Source of the DNA: Bordetella sp. FB-8
GTDB lineage: Bacteria > Pseudomonadota > Gammaproteobacteria > Burkholderiales > Burkholderiaceae_B
Length of the DNA: 64,000 bases
Assembly (NCBI RefSeq): GCF_000382185.1
Contig: NZ_KB907784.1
Coordinates: 3,240,633-3,304,632, forward strand
Reading direction: 5' to 3'
Every line of letters begins with the position of its first letter. The stretch's first letter is position 1. Of the stretch, positions 44,935 to 54,448 are shown piece after piece. A program made the position numbers and the translations under genes. The notes under the pieces were generated by a model. The model saw only the letters and a program-made list of their open reading frames with translations. It was not told the origin of the DNA and ran no database searches.

Positions 44935-44972
44935 CATATTCCTCCGCCCTCCCCCGATTGCAGGCTTTCATC

Positions 44973-45905
44973 ATGTCCCAGCGGCAACCCATCACGCCCG
45001 AACTGCTTTTCATGGTCGACGCCATTGCCCGGCACGGCAGTTTCGCCCGGGCGGCGCGGGAACTCGGCAAGGTCCCCTCGGCGGTCACTTACGCGATCCG
45101 CAAGCTGGAGGATGGCCTGGACGTGCTGCTGTTCGACCGCAGCGGCCACCGCGCCCAGCTCACCCCGGCAGGTCAGACGCTATTGCGCGACGGCCGCCGC
45201 GTGCTGCAGTCGCTCGATGACTTGGCTTATCGGGTCAGGCGCGTGGCCACGGGCTGGGAGGTGGAGCTGCGAATTGCGGTCAGCGCACTGCTGCCCTGGC
45301 GGCCGTTCTACGATTTGATCGAAGCGTTTCGTCAGGTAGGCGTAAGTACGACCCTGCGCTTTACCGCCGAGGTATTGAGCGGCAGCTGGGACGCCCTGGT
45401 CTCGGGCCGGGCCGATCTGGTCATCGGCGCCGATGCGGCCGGCGCTCCGGCCGGCGCTTTTCAGTCCCAGGCCATGGGACGCGCGCGATTTAGCTTCTGC
45501 GTCGCGCCGCACCACCCCCTGGTTGCGGTGGCCGACCAGCGCAAGCTGACAGCCCAGGACATCGCCGCGCACTGCGCCGTCGTCGTGTCCGACACGTCGC
45601 GCGACCTCCCCCCGCGCACGCGCGGCCTGCTCACGCAGCAACCCATGATCATCATGCCCACCATGCAGGACAAGATCGAAGCACAGGTGCGCGGGCTGGG
45701 CTGCGGGTATCTTCCTTTGTCGCTGGCCTCGACCTACATCGCCAACGGCCTGCTGGTGGCTTGCGACACTGAAGAAGGCATCGCTATGTACGAGGACCTG
45801 GCCTATGCCTGGCAGGCCAAGCGGCCTGGAGCGGGTCTGGCGTGGTGGCTGGACAAGCTCAAGTCGCCAAGATTGTGCGCCAGCCTGCTGGACGGCCACC
45901 GCTGA
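44973..45905 (+). CDS. LysR family transcriptional regulator
   Basis: A 310-aa regulator. The winged helix is at residues 1-65: ITPELLFMVDAIARHGSFAR, AARELGKVPSAVTYAIRKLE and LFDRSGHRAQLTPAGQTLLR. The effector domain starts near 90 (RIAVSALLPWRPFYDLIEAF). The ATG at 44973 is preferred; the TTG at 44925 lies inside the palindrome. It is divergent from the pirin gene, with the palindrome in between, so it probably controls the pirin and itself. Effector unknown. Confidence 0.92.
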   Translation: MSQRQPITPELLFMVDAIARHGSFARAARELGKVPSAVTYAIRKLEDGLDVLLFDRSGHRAQLTPAGQTLLRDGRRVLQSLDDLAYRVRRVATGWEVELRIAVSALLPWRPFYDLIEAFRQVGVSTTLRFTAEVLSGSWDALVSGRADLVIGADAAGAPAGAFQSQAMGRARFSFCVAPHHPLVAVADQRKLTAQDIAAHCAVVVSDTSRDLPPRTRGLLTQQPMIIMPTMQDKIEAQVRGLGCGYLPLSLASTYIANGLLVACDTEEGIAMYEDLAYAWQAKRPGAGLAWWLDKLKSPRLCASLLDGHR

Positions 45906-45934
45906 AGGACTGCGGCGACCGCCAGCCGCCTTCA

Positions 45935-47284
45935 TCATCGCGGCGGACGGATCGACGCGGGCAGCCTGATGCGCACGCCGAGTCCCCGACCTTCGATGCC
46001 GGCCGCATATTCCAGCTTTCCACCCAATTGGGTCACGATACGCGCGACGATCGACAGCCCCAGGCCGCTGCCCTTTTCAGTATGGTCGGCACCGCGAAAA
46101 AAACGATCGTTCAAGCGCGACATATCCTGCGGGTCTACACCCGGACCGTCGTCCTTGACTTCCAGACCAAAGGCTCCAGCCTCGTTGCATGCGGCAATCT
46201 CTATGCGGCCTCCCGCGCGGCCGTACTTGATCGCGTTGTCGACAAGGTTGTCGAACAGTATGCGCACCAGCGCAGGCGGCGCCTGCACCATGACCTGCCC
46301 GCCGGATCGCAACACGAGTGACATCTGCTTGCGCTGGGCATTGGCATGCTGCTCAGCCAGGCACGCCTGAGCTGTCTGGGCGAGGTCGACCCATGAACTG
46401 GGCAGCGGCGTGCTTTCTTCAAGCCGGGCCAGCGCCAGCAACTGATCGGCCAGGTGGGCACTTCGGTCGACTGCGTCCACCACGCGCTGCATCGCGCGCC
46501 GCTGGCGTTGCGGGTCCCGCGCGGTGAGGGCCACCTGCGCCTGGACCTTGATTGCGGCAAGCGGCGTCTTGAGTTCGTGCGCCGCATCGCTCGTAAAAGC
46601 ACGCTCGCGGTCGAGCGACTGGCGCAGACGCCGCAGCAGCATATTGAGGGCGGAAACCAGGGGCACCACTTCGTCGGGAATGTTCTTGATCTCGATAGTC
46701 TCGAGACTGTCGGAGGAGCGCTCCTCGATTGCCTTGGACAATATGCGCAGGGGCGTCAGGCTTCTTCCAATAGCGATCCAGATCAATACGGCGAGCACGG
46801 GTAGCGCAAACAGGAGCGGACGCGCAACGCGTTTCGCGCTCACGGCGGACACGGCGGAACGATGCGAGCACTGCTCGAAAATGCGCACGATGCGACCGCG
46901 CGCAGGGTCGCCGGTCGTATAGACATACCATCTCGCGCGCTCCGCCGATTGGCCGCCAGCCGCGCGCCCGGGCAGCGCAAATGCCGGAACGCCCGGGCTG
47001 GCAGCCAGCACGCGGCCATCGGTGGCCATGATCTCGTACAGCAGGGGCATCGGCTGATCATTGTCCCCGTCGTCGTCCCGCGGAGGGACGCTTGCTTTTG
47101 CGAAGACCGGCAAATCGTCCAGGTCCAGCACGAGCAATGCGCGGGCGACCTGTTCGACGCGCGCCTTGTCCCACTCCCCGACCTCATGGGCAGCCTGGCG
47201 ATAACTCGAGTAAAGCGAATACAACCAGACCGCCGCGACGCCGGACAGCACGATTAAGGTCAAACGCTGTCGGATCGAGCCCAT
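45935..47284 (-). CDS. Sensor histidine kinase of PmrB/QseC type
   Basis: A 449-aa inner-membrane kinase. First helix about residues 7-25, then a periplasmic part (about 30-150), second helix about 155-175 (PLLFALPVLAVLIWIAIG), a HAMP-like linker and the DHp domain with DAAHELKTPLAAIKVQAQ (phospho-acceptor His about 245). ATP-binding: NLVDNAIKYGRAGG, DDGPGVD, GSGLGLSIV. Start codon at 47284 overlaps the stop of the response regulator gene by one base, so the two are coupled. The stimulus cannot be read; similar systems respond to cations, metals or membrane stress. Confidence 0.92.
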   Translation of the reverse strand: MGSIRQRLTLIVLSGVAAVWLYSLYSSYRQAAHEVGEWDKARVEQVARALLVLDLDDLPVFAKASVPPRDDDGDNDQPMPLLYEIMATDGRVLAASPGVPAFALPGRAAGGQSAERARWYVYTTGDPARGRIVRIFEQCSHRSAVSAVSAKRVARPLLFALPVLAVLIWIAIGRSLTPLRILSKAIEERSSDSLETIEIKNIPDEVVPLVSALNMLLRRLRQSLDRERAFTSDAAHELKTPLAAIKVQAQVALTARDPQRQRRAMQRVVDAVDRSAHLADQLLALARLEESTPLPSSWVDLAQTAQACLAEQHANAQRKQMSLVLRSGGQVMVQAPPALVRILFDNLVDNAIKYGRAGGRIEIAACNEAGAFGLEVKDDGPGVDPQDMSRLNDRFFRGADHTEKGSGLGLSIVARIVTQLGGKLEYAAGIEGRGLGVRIRLPASIRPPR

Positions 47285-47946
47285 TATGTTGGCGCCTCGA
47301 TCACGTAGCCGATGCCGCGGATGGTGCGGATCAATGCCGAACCCAGTTTCTTGCGCAGGTTCGACACATGGACTTCGATCGCGTTGCTTTCGATCTCTTC
47401 GTTCCAGCCATATAGGCTGTCCTGCAGTCGGGCGCGGGAGAGCGGCCGGCCCTGGCTTCCCAGAAGCTCGACCAGCAGTGCGCACTCGCGCGAGGTCAGC
47501 CCGATGCGTTCGCTTCCGCGCATGACCGTAAGACGCTGCGGGTCGACAATCAGACCGCCGTATTCGATTGTGTCGGTGCCGCGGCCTTGCGAGCGCCGCA
47601 CGAGCGCACGGCAGCGTGCGATCAGCTCGGTCAGATCGAACGGCTTGCCGACATAATCGTCCGCTCCGGCGCCCAGGCCACTCACCCTGTCGGCAACGGC
47701 GTCGCGCGCAGTCATGACCAGGACCGGCGTATGGTCACCGCGCTTGCGTATCCAGTCGAGCAGTTCGGTGCCGGATATATGGGGCAGGCCGAGATCGAGT
47801 ATGACCAGATCGTATGGCGTGGTCGCCATCGCCAGTTGGGCCTGCCTGCCATCGTACGCCCAGTCGACCGCCATGCCCACTTCGGCCAGCCCGTCCTCGA
47901 CCCCACTGCCTATCAACCTATCGTCCTCGACGAGTAATACACGCAT
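47284..47946 (-). CDS. OmpR-family response regulator (PmrA/QseB type)
   Basis: A 220-aa regulator. Receiver: MRVLLVEDDRLIGSGV with the acidic pair, phospho-Asp in DLVILDLGLPHISG (about residue 51), LVMTARDAVADRVSGLGAGA and the lysine in DDYVGKPFDL. A winged-helix DNA-binding domain follows: LTSRECALLVELL, NAIEVHVSNLRKKLG and IRTIRGIGYVI. Of this family, PmrA/BasR and QseB bind YTTAAK-type repeats, which matches the repeat at 40336 and CTTAAG at 48042. First gene of the pair with the kinase. Confidence 0.93.
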   Translation of the reverse strand: MRVLLVEDDRLIGSGVEDGLAEVGMAVDWAYDGRQAQLAMATTPYDLVILDLGLPHISGTELLDWIRKRGDHTPVLVMTARDAVADRVSGLGAGADDYVGKPFDLTELIARCRALVRRSQGRGTDTIEYGGLIVDPQRLTVMRGSERIGLTSRECALLVELLGSQGRPLSRARLQDSLYGWNEEIESNAIEVHVSNLRKKLGSALIRTIRGIGYVIEAPT

Positions 47947-48267
47947 CGCTTCGGTTCCAGTTCAATGCGAAAAGCCACTATCGCAGCAACAATAACCGCT
48001 TGATCCGACGCATATCAAGAGCGTGTGCAATGCCGCCGATACTTAAGATTTCGCTAATGCGAGATCCTTAAAGTTTGCGGCGTTAAGCGCGCCATTGCGA
48101 CATTTTTCTATTCCTGGATTTTCACGCCGACCCGGTAGCGCACGATCGCATACCTGCGCCGTCTCGCCGCGGGGGGCCCGGCCCGCGCCGCAGAAGCCAA
48201 AATAGGGGTACCCGCAAGCCGCAAATGAATAATTCAAAAGCGAGGCAGCATGCCGGTGAACGGCGGC
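47947..48267. other. Region upstream of the two-component operon
   Basis: About 320 bp without a supported gene. It contains CTTAAG at 48042-48047 and related half-sites to 48072, possible autoregulation for the two-component operon. A 64-codon frame at 48043-48237 has no family features. The ntrC stop lies just to the right. Confidence 0.5.
48042..48058. promoter_or_regulatory. Possible autoregulatory box of the two-component operon
   Basis: CTTAAG-ATTTC-GCTAAT resembles the same six-five-six repeat as at 40336 with a weaker second half-site. A further CTTAAA is at 48067-48072. It lies about 96 bp upstream of the response regulator start. Because the second half is only 4 of 6, this is tentative. 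Confidence 0.35.
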
Positions 48268-49749
48268 TTATTCGTCTTCGATGCCGAGCTCGCGCAGCTT
48301 GCGCGTGATGGTATTGCGGCCTATGCCCAATCTGGAGGCGGCTTCGACGCGACGGCCGCGGCTGGCGTCCAGCGCGCTCTGCAGTAGGATCTTCTCGAAC
48401 TGGCGCGTGAGCGTGGTCATGACGGCGGGTTCGCCGCGATCAAGGCGTCGCCGTGCGTCGCGCATCAAGGCATCCTCCCAGGAGTCCAGCGCGGCGGCTT
48501 CTGCGCCCGCCGCAAGCGTGGGAGTATGGGTTGCCGGCATTGATACAGGCCTGGCAAGAGCACCTGCCACCGCCCCGCCCTGCTCCATCGCCCGGATTTC
48601 CGGCGGCAGATCGTTGCGGTCTATGGTCTGGCCGGGCGCCATCACGGTGAGCCAGTGGCAGAAATTTTCCAACTGCCGCACATTGCCCGGAAAGTCAAAG
48701 CGCGTGAGCACGGCGATGGCCGCGGGCGTAAGCCGCTTGACCGGCACGCCCAGTGCACGCGCGCTGCTGGCCAGGAAATGATTGGCCAGCGCCGGAATGT
48801 CCTCAATGCGTTCGCGCAGCGGCGGCAGGCGCAGGCGGATCACGTTCAGGCGGTGGAACAGATCTTCGCGGAACAGACCTTGCTCCACGCGCTGCTCCAG
48901 CGGCTGGTGGGTGGCGGCCACGATGCGCACGTCCACACGCACCGGCTGCGAACCACCTATGCGGTAGAAACTGCCTTCTGCCAGCACGCGCAACAGGCGC
49001 GTCTGCAACTCGATGGGCATGTCGCCGATTTCATCGAGGAACAGCGTGCCGCCGTTCGCCTCCTCGAAGCGGCCGCGCCGCAGCGTGTTGGCGCCGGTAA
49101 AGGCGCCGCGTTCGTGGCCAAAGAGTTCGGCTTCGAGCAGGTCCCGGGGAATGGCCGCCGCGTTGAGCGCGACGAACGGGCCGTTGGACCGCGATCCGTG
49201 GCTGTGCAGCGCGCGGGCCACCAGCTCTTTGCCCGTGCCCGAATCGCCGGTAATGAGTACGGAGACCCTGGACTGGGCCAGGCGCCCGATGGCGCGGAAA
49301 ACTTCCTGCATGGCGGGCGAGGACGACTGCGTCATCATTCTCTCGCCGTCGAGCAGGCTGTTTTCGATCTGCGGATCGTCCTGCGCAACGCCCTCTTTCA
49401 AGGCGCGCTGGATCAGCGCCACCGCCTCGTTCACGTCGAACGGCTTGGCCAGGTAGTCGAATGCACCGCCCTGAAAGGCCGCCACGGTGCTGTCAAGATC
49501 GGCATAGGCCGTCATGACGATCACCGGCAAGGCGGGATGGCGTTCCTTGATCTGGCGCAGCAGGTCCAGGCCATTGCCGCCAGGCATGCGTATGTCGGAC
49601 ACCAGCGCCGCGGGCGTGTCGCGGCCCAGGGCCTGGATCACGTCGGCGGACTGGTAGAAGCTGCGCGTGGAGACGCCGGCCCGCGCCAGGGCCTTTTCCA
49701 GTACCCAGCGTATGGATTGATCGTCGTCGACTATCCAAACCGGCTTCAT
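48268..49749 (-). CDS. ntrC: Nitrogen regulation response regulator NtrC
   Basis: A 493-aa sigma-54 activator. Receiver (MKPVWIVDDDQSIRWVLEKA; phospho-Asp in ALVSDIRMPGGNG near residue 54), AAA+ domain with Walker A LITGDSGTGKELVARALH, the GAFTGA loop that touches sigma-54 (FGHERGAFTGANTLRRGR) and Walker B GGTLFLDEIGDMP, then a Fis-type helix-turn-helix (RRVEAASRLGIGRNTITRKL). ATG at 49749 starts the receiver domain. Phosphorylated by NtrB under nitrogen limitation it should activate glnA from the sigma-54 promoter at 52396. Confidence 0.96.
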   Translation of the reverse strand: MKPVWIVDDDQSIRWVLEKALARAGVSTRSFYQSADVIQALGRDTPAALVSDIRMPGGNGLDLLRQIKERHPALPVIVMTAYADLDSTVAAFQGGAFDYLAKPFDVNEAVALIQRALKEGVAQDDPQIENSLLDGERMMTQSSSPAMQEVFRAIGRLAQSRVSVLITGDSGTGKELVARALHSHGSRSNGPFVALNAAAIPRDLLEAELFGHERGAFTGANTLRRGRFEEANGGTLFLDEIGDMPIELQTRLLRVLAEGSFYRIGGSQPVRVDVRIVAATHQPLEQRVEQGLFREDLFHRLNVIRLRLPPLRERIEDIPALANHFLASSARALGVPVKRLTPAAIAVLTRFDFPGNVRQLENFCHWLTVMAPGQTIDRNDLPPEIRAMEQGGAVAGALARPVSMPATHTPTLAAGAEAAALDSWEDALMRDARRRLDRGEPAVMTTLTRQFEKILLQSALDASRGRRVEAASRLGIGRNTITRKLRELGIEDE

Positions 49750-49828
49750 TGCGGCCTCCGCGCAGCCGCCCGCGACGGGCAGTTGCCTGCGCGCAGAGCA
49801 GCGAACGAAGTGAGCGTGGCAGTACACA

Positions 49829-50893
49829 TCAGTGAATTTGTTCCATGGGGAGGATCAGGCGGAATTCGGTGTGGCGCGGACGTGATTCGAATTCGATCAG
49901 TCCGCCGTGCTGCCTCACGAAATCCTGGGCCAGGCTCAGCCCCAGGCCGGTGCCTCCTGGCCTTGCGGTGACCAGCGGGTGAAAAATGCGCTCGCGGATA
50001 TGCTCGGGTACGCCTGGACCGTTGTCGATGATGGACAACACCAGCGCCAATCGATGGCGCCGATGCGCCAGCACGACCTGGCGGGCGACGCGGGTGCGCA
50101 GAACGATCTGCGGCGGCGGCACGCCGTCCGCCTCTTTTTGCAGCACCAGTTCCTGCGCAGCATTGCGCGCCACGTTCAACACCGCCTGCATCAGGCGCGC
50201 GGCATCACCCTGAAGGTCGGGCGCCGATGCGTCATAGTCGCGCTGCAGGGCGACGCGTTCGCGAAACTCCGCCTGGATCAGGGCGCAGACGCGCTCGCAG
50301 ATTTCATGGATATTGACCGGTTTGGCGTCCAGCGGCTGGCGTTTGGGGCCGCTCAAACGATCGACCAGAACCTGTAGGCGGTCGGCTTCGGAAATGATGA
50401 CTTGCGTGTATTCGGCCAGAGCCGCACTGGGCAGCTCGGCCTCCAGCAGTTGCGCCGCGCCGCGCAGTCCGCCCAGGGGATTCTTCACTTCGTGGGCCAG
50501 GTTGCGCAGCAGTTCGCGCTGGGATTCGATTTCTTCGACCAATCTCTGGCCGCGGTCGGCCACCGTGCGCTGCTCGATTTCGCGGGTTTCGATCAAGACC
50601 GGCCAGGGTTGACCCGACAAGGCCACCGTGGTGACGGAAACCTCGACGGACTCTTGGCCTCGCCGCAGGGACGAGAGCTGGCGCGCATCGGCGAAGATGC
50701 CGGCGGCAGCGTGTTCTATGGAAGTTTGCAGCGATGCCGGATCGTCGTAGAGTCGATCGGCCGGCAGGCCTCGCAATTGCTTGCGGGACCGGCCGAACAG
50801 ATCTTCCGCGGCGGCATTGGCAAATTCGATATGGCCCTGGGCGTCCAGAAGAAATACGGACGTCGCGAGCAGTTCATAGGCATCCGTGTTCAT
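49829..50893 (-). CDS. ntrB: Nitrogen regulation sensor kinase NtrB
   Basis: A 354-aa soluble kinase without membrane helices. A PAS domain comes first (DAQGHIEFANAAAEDLFGRS), then the DHp region RNLAHEVKNPLGGLRGAAQL with the phospho-His in AHEVKNPL (about residue 136), and the ATP domain with DNGPGVPEHIRERIFHPLVT and GGTGLGLSLAQDFVRQHGG. It should phosphorylate or dephosphorylate NtrC depending on PII. It lies 33 bp downstream of glnA and 79 bp upstream of ntrC, the standard glnA-ntrB-ntrC order. Confidence 0.95.
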   Translation of the reverse strand: MNTDAYELLATSVFLLDAQGHIEFANAAAEDLFGRSRKQLRGLPADRLYDDPASLQTSIEHAAAGIFADARQLSSLRRGQESVEVSVTTVALSGQPWPVLIETREIEQRTVADRGQRLVEEIESQRELLRNLAHEVKNPLGGLRGAAQLLEAELPSAALAEYTQVIISEADRLQVLVDRLSGPKRQPLDAKPVNIHEICERVCALIQAEFRERVALQRDYDASAPDLQGDAARLMQAVLNVARNAAQELVLQKEADGVPPPQIVLRTRVARQVVLAHRRHRLALVLSIIDNGPGVPEHIRERIFHPLVTARPGGTGLGLSLAQDFVRQHGGLIEFESRPRHTEFRLILPMEQIH

Positions 50894-50926
50894 ATTCGAA
50901 AATACCAAACCGCCGGTGCAGCCGGA

Positions 50927-52339
50927 TTACAGGCTGTAATACATATCGAACTCGACCGGATGCGTCACCGTGCGCAGACGCTGCACGTCGGCTTCCTTGA
51001 GCGCGATGTAGGCGTCGATCATGCCGTTGGTGAACACGCCGCCGCGGGTCAGGAACTCGCGGTCCTTGTCCAGCGCTTCCAGGGCCTGGTCGAGCGACGA
51101 GCACACGGTCGGGATCTGCGCGTCTTCTTCCGGGGGCAGGTCGTACAGGTTCTTGGTCGCGGGATCACCCGGGTGGATCTTGTTCTGCACGCCGTCCAGA
51201 CCGGCCATCATCAGGGCCGAGAATGCCAGGTAGGGATTGGCCATGGGATCGGGGAAGCGGGCTTCGATGCGGCGGGCCTTGGGGCTGGGCACGTGCGGGA
51301 TGCGGATCGAGGCCGAACGGTTGCGCGACGAGTAGGCCAGCTTGACCGGGGCCTCGAAGTGCGGGACCAGGCGTTTGTACGAATTGGTCGTCGGGTTGGT
51401 GATGGCGTTCAGGGCGCGGGCGTGCTTGATGATGCCGCCGATGTAATACAGCGCGAATTCGGACAGGCCGGCGTAGCCGTTGCCGGCGAACAGGTTCTCG
51501 CCATCCTTCCAGATGGACTGGTGCACATGCATACCCGAGCCGTTGTCGCCAACGATGGGCTTGGGCATGAAGGTGGCGGTCTTGCCGTAGGCGTGCGCGA
51601 CGTTATGAACGACGTACTTCAGGACCTGGTTCCAGTCGGCGCGCTTGACCAGCGTGCTGAACTTGGTGCCGATTTCCAGCTGGCCGGGTGCCGCCACTTC
51701 ATGGTGATGCACTTCGACGGGAACGCCCATGGCTTCGAGCACCAGACACATTTCCGAGCGCAGATCCTGGAAGGAATCGACCGGGGGCACGGGGAAATAA
51801 CCGCCCTTGACCTTGGGACGATGGCCCAGATTGCCGCCCTCGAAATCCAGACCGGACGACCAGGGGGCTTCTTCGGAGTTGACCTTGAGGAAGCAGCCCG
51901 ACATGTCTTCGCCCCATTTGACGCTGTCGAAGACAAAGAATTCGGGTTCAGGACCGAAGTAGGCGGTGTCGCCCAGGCCAGAAGACTTCAGATAGGCTTC
52001 GGCGCGCCGCGCCAGAGAGCGGGGATCGCGCTCGTAGCCCTTGCCGTCGGACGGTTCGATCACGTCGCAGGTCAGGATGAGGGTGGGTTCTTCGCGGAAC
52101 GGATCCAGATTGGCGGTGTCAAGGTCGGGAGCGAGCATCATGTCCGAAGCTTCGATACCCTTCCAGCCGGCGATCGAGGAGCCGTCAAAGGCCTGGCCGG
52201 TGACCAGCTTGTCGTCATCGACGACGGAAACGGGAACCGAAACGTGCTGCTCTTTACCGATGGTGTCGGTAAAACGGAAGTCGACGAACTTGACGTCGTT
52301 CTCAGCAATCATCTTCAGAACATCTTGGGGGCTTGCCAT
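50927..52339 (-). CDS. glnA: Glutamine synthetase type I
   Basis: A 470-aa dodecameric enzyme forming glutamine from glutamate, ammonium and [20 protein letters not shown] near 21-37, [17 protein letters not shown] near 54-70, PEPEFFVFD near 130, [15 protein letters not shown] near 264-278, [10 protein letters not shown] near 341. The adenylylation site is the tyrosine in [12 protein letters not shown] (about residue 400), so it is controlled by GlnE. Start at 52339, downstream of a sigma-54 promoter. Confidence 0.97.
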   Translation of the reverse strand: MASPQDVLKMIAENDVKFVDFRFTDTIGKEQHVSVPVSVVDDDKLVTGQAFDGSSIAGWKGIEASDMMLAPDLDTANLDPFREEPTLILTCDVIEPSDGKGYERDPRSLARRAEAYLKSSGLGDTAYFGPEPEFFVFDSVKWGEDMSGCFLKVNSEEAPWSSGLDFEGGNLGHRPKVKGGYFPVPPVDSFQDLRSEMCLVLEAMGVPVEVHHHEVAAPGQLEIGTKFSTLVKRADWNQVLKYVVHNVAHAYGKTATFMPKPIVGDNGSGMHVHQSIWKDGENLFAGNGYAGLSEFALYYIGGIIKHARALNAITNPTTNSYKRLVPHFEAPVKLAYSSRNRSASIRIPHVPSPKARRIEARFPDPMANPYLAFSALMMAGLDGVQNKIHPGDPATKNLYDLPPEEDAQIPTVCSSLDQALEALDKDREFLTRGGVFTNGMIDAYIALKEADVQRLRTVTHPVEFDMYYSL

Positions 52340-52395
52340 GTCATCTCCATTGGTCATTAGGTGTCGCGGGGATATCCGCCCGGCTGACACAAGAT

Positions 52396-52412
52396 AAGCA
52401 ATATGTGTGCCA
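52396..52412 (-). promoter_or_regulatory. Sigma-54 promoter of glnA
   Basis: On the minus strand TGGCAC-ACATA-TTGCTT matches the -24/-12 consensus TGGCAC-N5-TTGCW exactly. Transcription should start about 52385, some 46 bp before the glnA ATG. A TGCACCA-like half-site near 52473-52480 may be part of an NtrC enhancer. Confidence 0.9.
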
Positions 52413-52512
52413 GTTCAAAATTTCGGGGTATTCCCGAGGCGGGGTGAAAAATCGGGATTGAATGATCTAATTTGGTGCAATTTACAGTGCGCGACGCATC
52501 GTTATAGTGCAT

Positions 52513-53721
52513 TCAATTCGATAAGAACATCTCTTGCAGGTCATTTAGGAAGCGCCATCCCAGGGAACTGGCCTGCAGGCGGGTCGGATCCGCGTCCAGC
52601 AATCCCCGGGAGACGGCTGCTTCCAGTTGGTGCGCGATGGCCGCCAGCGACAGGCCCGTGCGCTCGGCAAAGAGGCTGGAGGCCACGCCGTCGCGCAGCC
52701 TCAGGGCATTGAGCATGAATTCGAACGGCAAGTCCAGCGTACCCAGCGTGCGGGTTTCGGCAATGTGGCTGCCGTCTGCCCGTGATGCCCGTTCCATCCA
52801 GGATTCGGGCTGGCGCGCGCGCGCCTCGCGCACAATGCGGTCGTGGAAGGAGATCTTGCCGTGCGCGCCCGGCCCCAGGCCCAGGTAATCGCCAAACTCC
52901 CAATAATTGAGATTGTGCTTGCATCGCGCGCCAGGCCGGGCATAGGCCGAAACCTCGTAGCGCTGCAGGCTTGCCTGCGCCAACTCGGCCTGCACGGCAT
53001 CCTGCATGGCGGCCGCGGTATCGTCGTCGGGAAGATCCCGGGGCGGATACTTGGCGAAGACGGTATTGGGTTCCATCGTCAAGTGGTAGAGCGACAAATG
53101 CTCGGTGCCGAAGGACAGGGCCTGGCGCACGTCGGCCAGGCAGGCGTCCAGCGTCTGGCCGGGCAGCGCGAACATCAGATCCAGGTTGACGCGGGCCACG
53201 GCTTGTTGCGCCATGCGGATGGCCGCCCTCGCCTGCCCGGCATCGTGAATACGGCCGAGTTTTTGCAATTGCGCGTCATCGAAGCTCTGAATGCCCAGCG
53301 ACAGGCGCGTCACGCCGCTGGCCGCGTAGTCGCGAAAACGCCCGGCCTCGGCAGTGCCGGGATTGGCTTCCAGGGTGACCTCGGCATCAGGCAGCAGGCG
53401 CAGATGCGAGCGCAGCATGGCCAGCAACTCATCCAGGCCGGCCGCCGAAAGCAGGCTGGGGGTGCCGCCGCCGATGAAGACAGAAACAACCTGGCGGCCC
53501 CAGATCGAAGGCAGCGCCTGTTCGAGATCGTGGCGCAAAGCATCCAGGTAGGCACGCTCGGGGATGTCGCTGGCCGCGTGCGAATTGAAGTCGCAATACG
53601 GGCATTTGCGCACGCACCAGGGTACGTGGACATAGACCGACAAGGGCGGCAGGCTGGTGAGCGTGGTGCCTGGTCGCTGGGCCGGACGTCCGTCGGGCTG
53701 AAGAATAATGGTCCTGGACAC
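52513..53721 (-). CDS. hemW: Radical SAM heme chaperone HemW
   Basis: A 402-aa radical SAM protein of the HemW group, once called an oxygen-independent coproporphyrinogen oxidase but now considered a heme-insertion chaperone. The cluster motif C-x3-C-x2-C is in HVPWCVRKCPYCDFNSH at about residues 31-47. GGGTPSLLSAAGLDELL and LSLGIQSFDDAQLQKLGRIH follow; NYWEFGDYLGLGPGAHGKIS is in the second half. Start is GTG at 53721; the rdgB stop is 10 bp upstream. Confidence 0.93.
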   Translation of the reverse strand: MSRTIILQPDGRPAQRPGTTLTSLPPLSVYVHVPWCVRKCPYCDFNSHAASDIPERAYLDALRHDLEQALPSIWGRQVVSVFIGGGTPSLLSAAGLDELLAMLRSHLRLLPDAEVTLEANPGTAEAGRFRDYAASGVTRLSLGIQSFDDAQLQKLGRIHDAGQARAAIRMAQQAVARVNLDLMFALPGQTLDACLADVRQALSFGTEHLSLYHLTMEPNTVFAKYPPRDLPDDDTAAAMQDAVQAELAQASLQRYEVSAYARPGARCKHNLNYWEFGDYLGLGPGAHGKISFHDRIVREARARQPESWMERASRADGSHIAETRTLGTLDLPFEFMLNALRLRDGVASSLFAERTGLSLAAIAHQLEAAVSRGLLDADPTRLQASSLGWRFLNDLQEMFLSN

Positions 53722-53731
53722 TGCGGGCTGC

Positions 53732-54352
53732 CTAGAATGCCTGAAGCTTGGCGAGTAATTCTTCCAGCGCGCGGGCACGGTGGCTGATGCGATTTTTCTG
53801 CTCGGGCGCCATAGCGGCCGCGGTCAATTCTTGCTCGGGCAGATAGAAGTGCGGGTCGTAGCCAAAGCCGTGGCCGCCCTGCGGCGTATCGACGATTTCG
53901 CCGTGCCAGATGCCCTCGCCTATTAGCGGCTGGGGATCGTCTTGCGACCGCACCAGAACCAGCAGGGCCACATACCAGGCGCGGCGGTTGGGTTGGCCGG
54001 CCAGTTCCCGCACCAGCAGCGCATTGTTGGCCGCGTCGCTTTTCTCGCCGCCCATGCGGCGCTGCGCATAGCGTGCGGAGTAGACGCCGGGCGCGCCGCC
54101 CAGGGCGGCTACGCACAGACCCGAGTCGTCGGCCAGGGCCGGCAACCCGGTATGGCGGCTGGCATGGCGGGCCTTGGCCAGCGCGTTTTCCACGAAGGTG
54201 ACATACGGCTCCTCGGCCTCGCTGACGCCGAACCGGGATTGAGCAATGAGCTCTATGCCCAGGGGCGCGAACAAGGCGGAGAATTCGCGCAGTTTGCCCG
54301 GGTTGCCGGATGCCAGAACCACCTGGCGCAGGGAGGAATTCGAATCGTTCAT
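53732..54352 (-). CDS. rdgB: XTP/dITP diphosphatase (RdgB/HAM1)
   Basis: A 206-aa housecleaning pyrophosphatase that removes non-canonical purine nucleotides (XTP, dITP). Signature VLASGNPGKLREFSALFAP is at about residues 11-29, LADDSGLCVAALGGAPGVYSARYAQ at about 66-90 (metal and nucleotide binding), FGYDPHFYLPEQELT near 155-170 and KNRISHRARAL near 185-195. ATG at 54352 heads the family domain. hemW follows 10 bp downstream on the same strand, a common pairing. Confidence 0.95.
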   Translation of the reverse strand: MNDSNSSLRQVVLASGNPGKLREFSALFAPLGIELIAQSRFGVSEAEEPYVTFVENALAKARHASRHTGLPALADDSGLCVAALGGAPGVYSARYAQRRMGGEKSDAANNALLVRELAGQPNRRAWYVALLVLVRSQDDPQPLIGEGIWHGEIVDTPQGGHGFGYDPHFYLPEQELTAAAMAPEQKNRISHRARALEELLAKLQAF

Positions 54353-54448
54353 AGACTGCGATTGTATAAGCGCGGCAAAATGGACTGCCACAAATCGGCA
54401 ATATATACAGCCCAGAATGGCTGGCTGCATCTAAAATTCGCCCCCCCT

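Noticed and set aside
48043..48237. 64-codon minus-strand frame between the two-component genes and ntrC
   Set aside because: No start signal, odd composition and no similarity.
52473..52512. NtrC enhancer pair before glnA
   Set aside because: GTGC half-sites are arranged as direct, not inverted, repeats, so no full site can be claimed.
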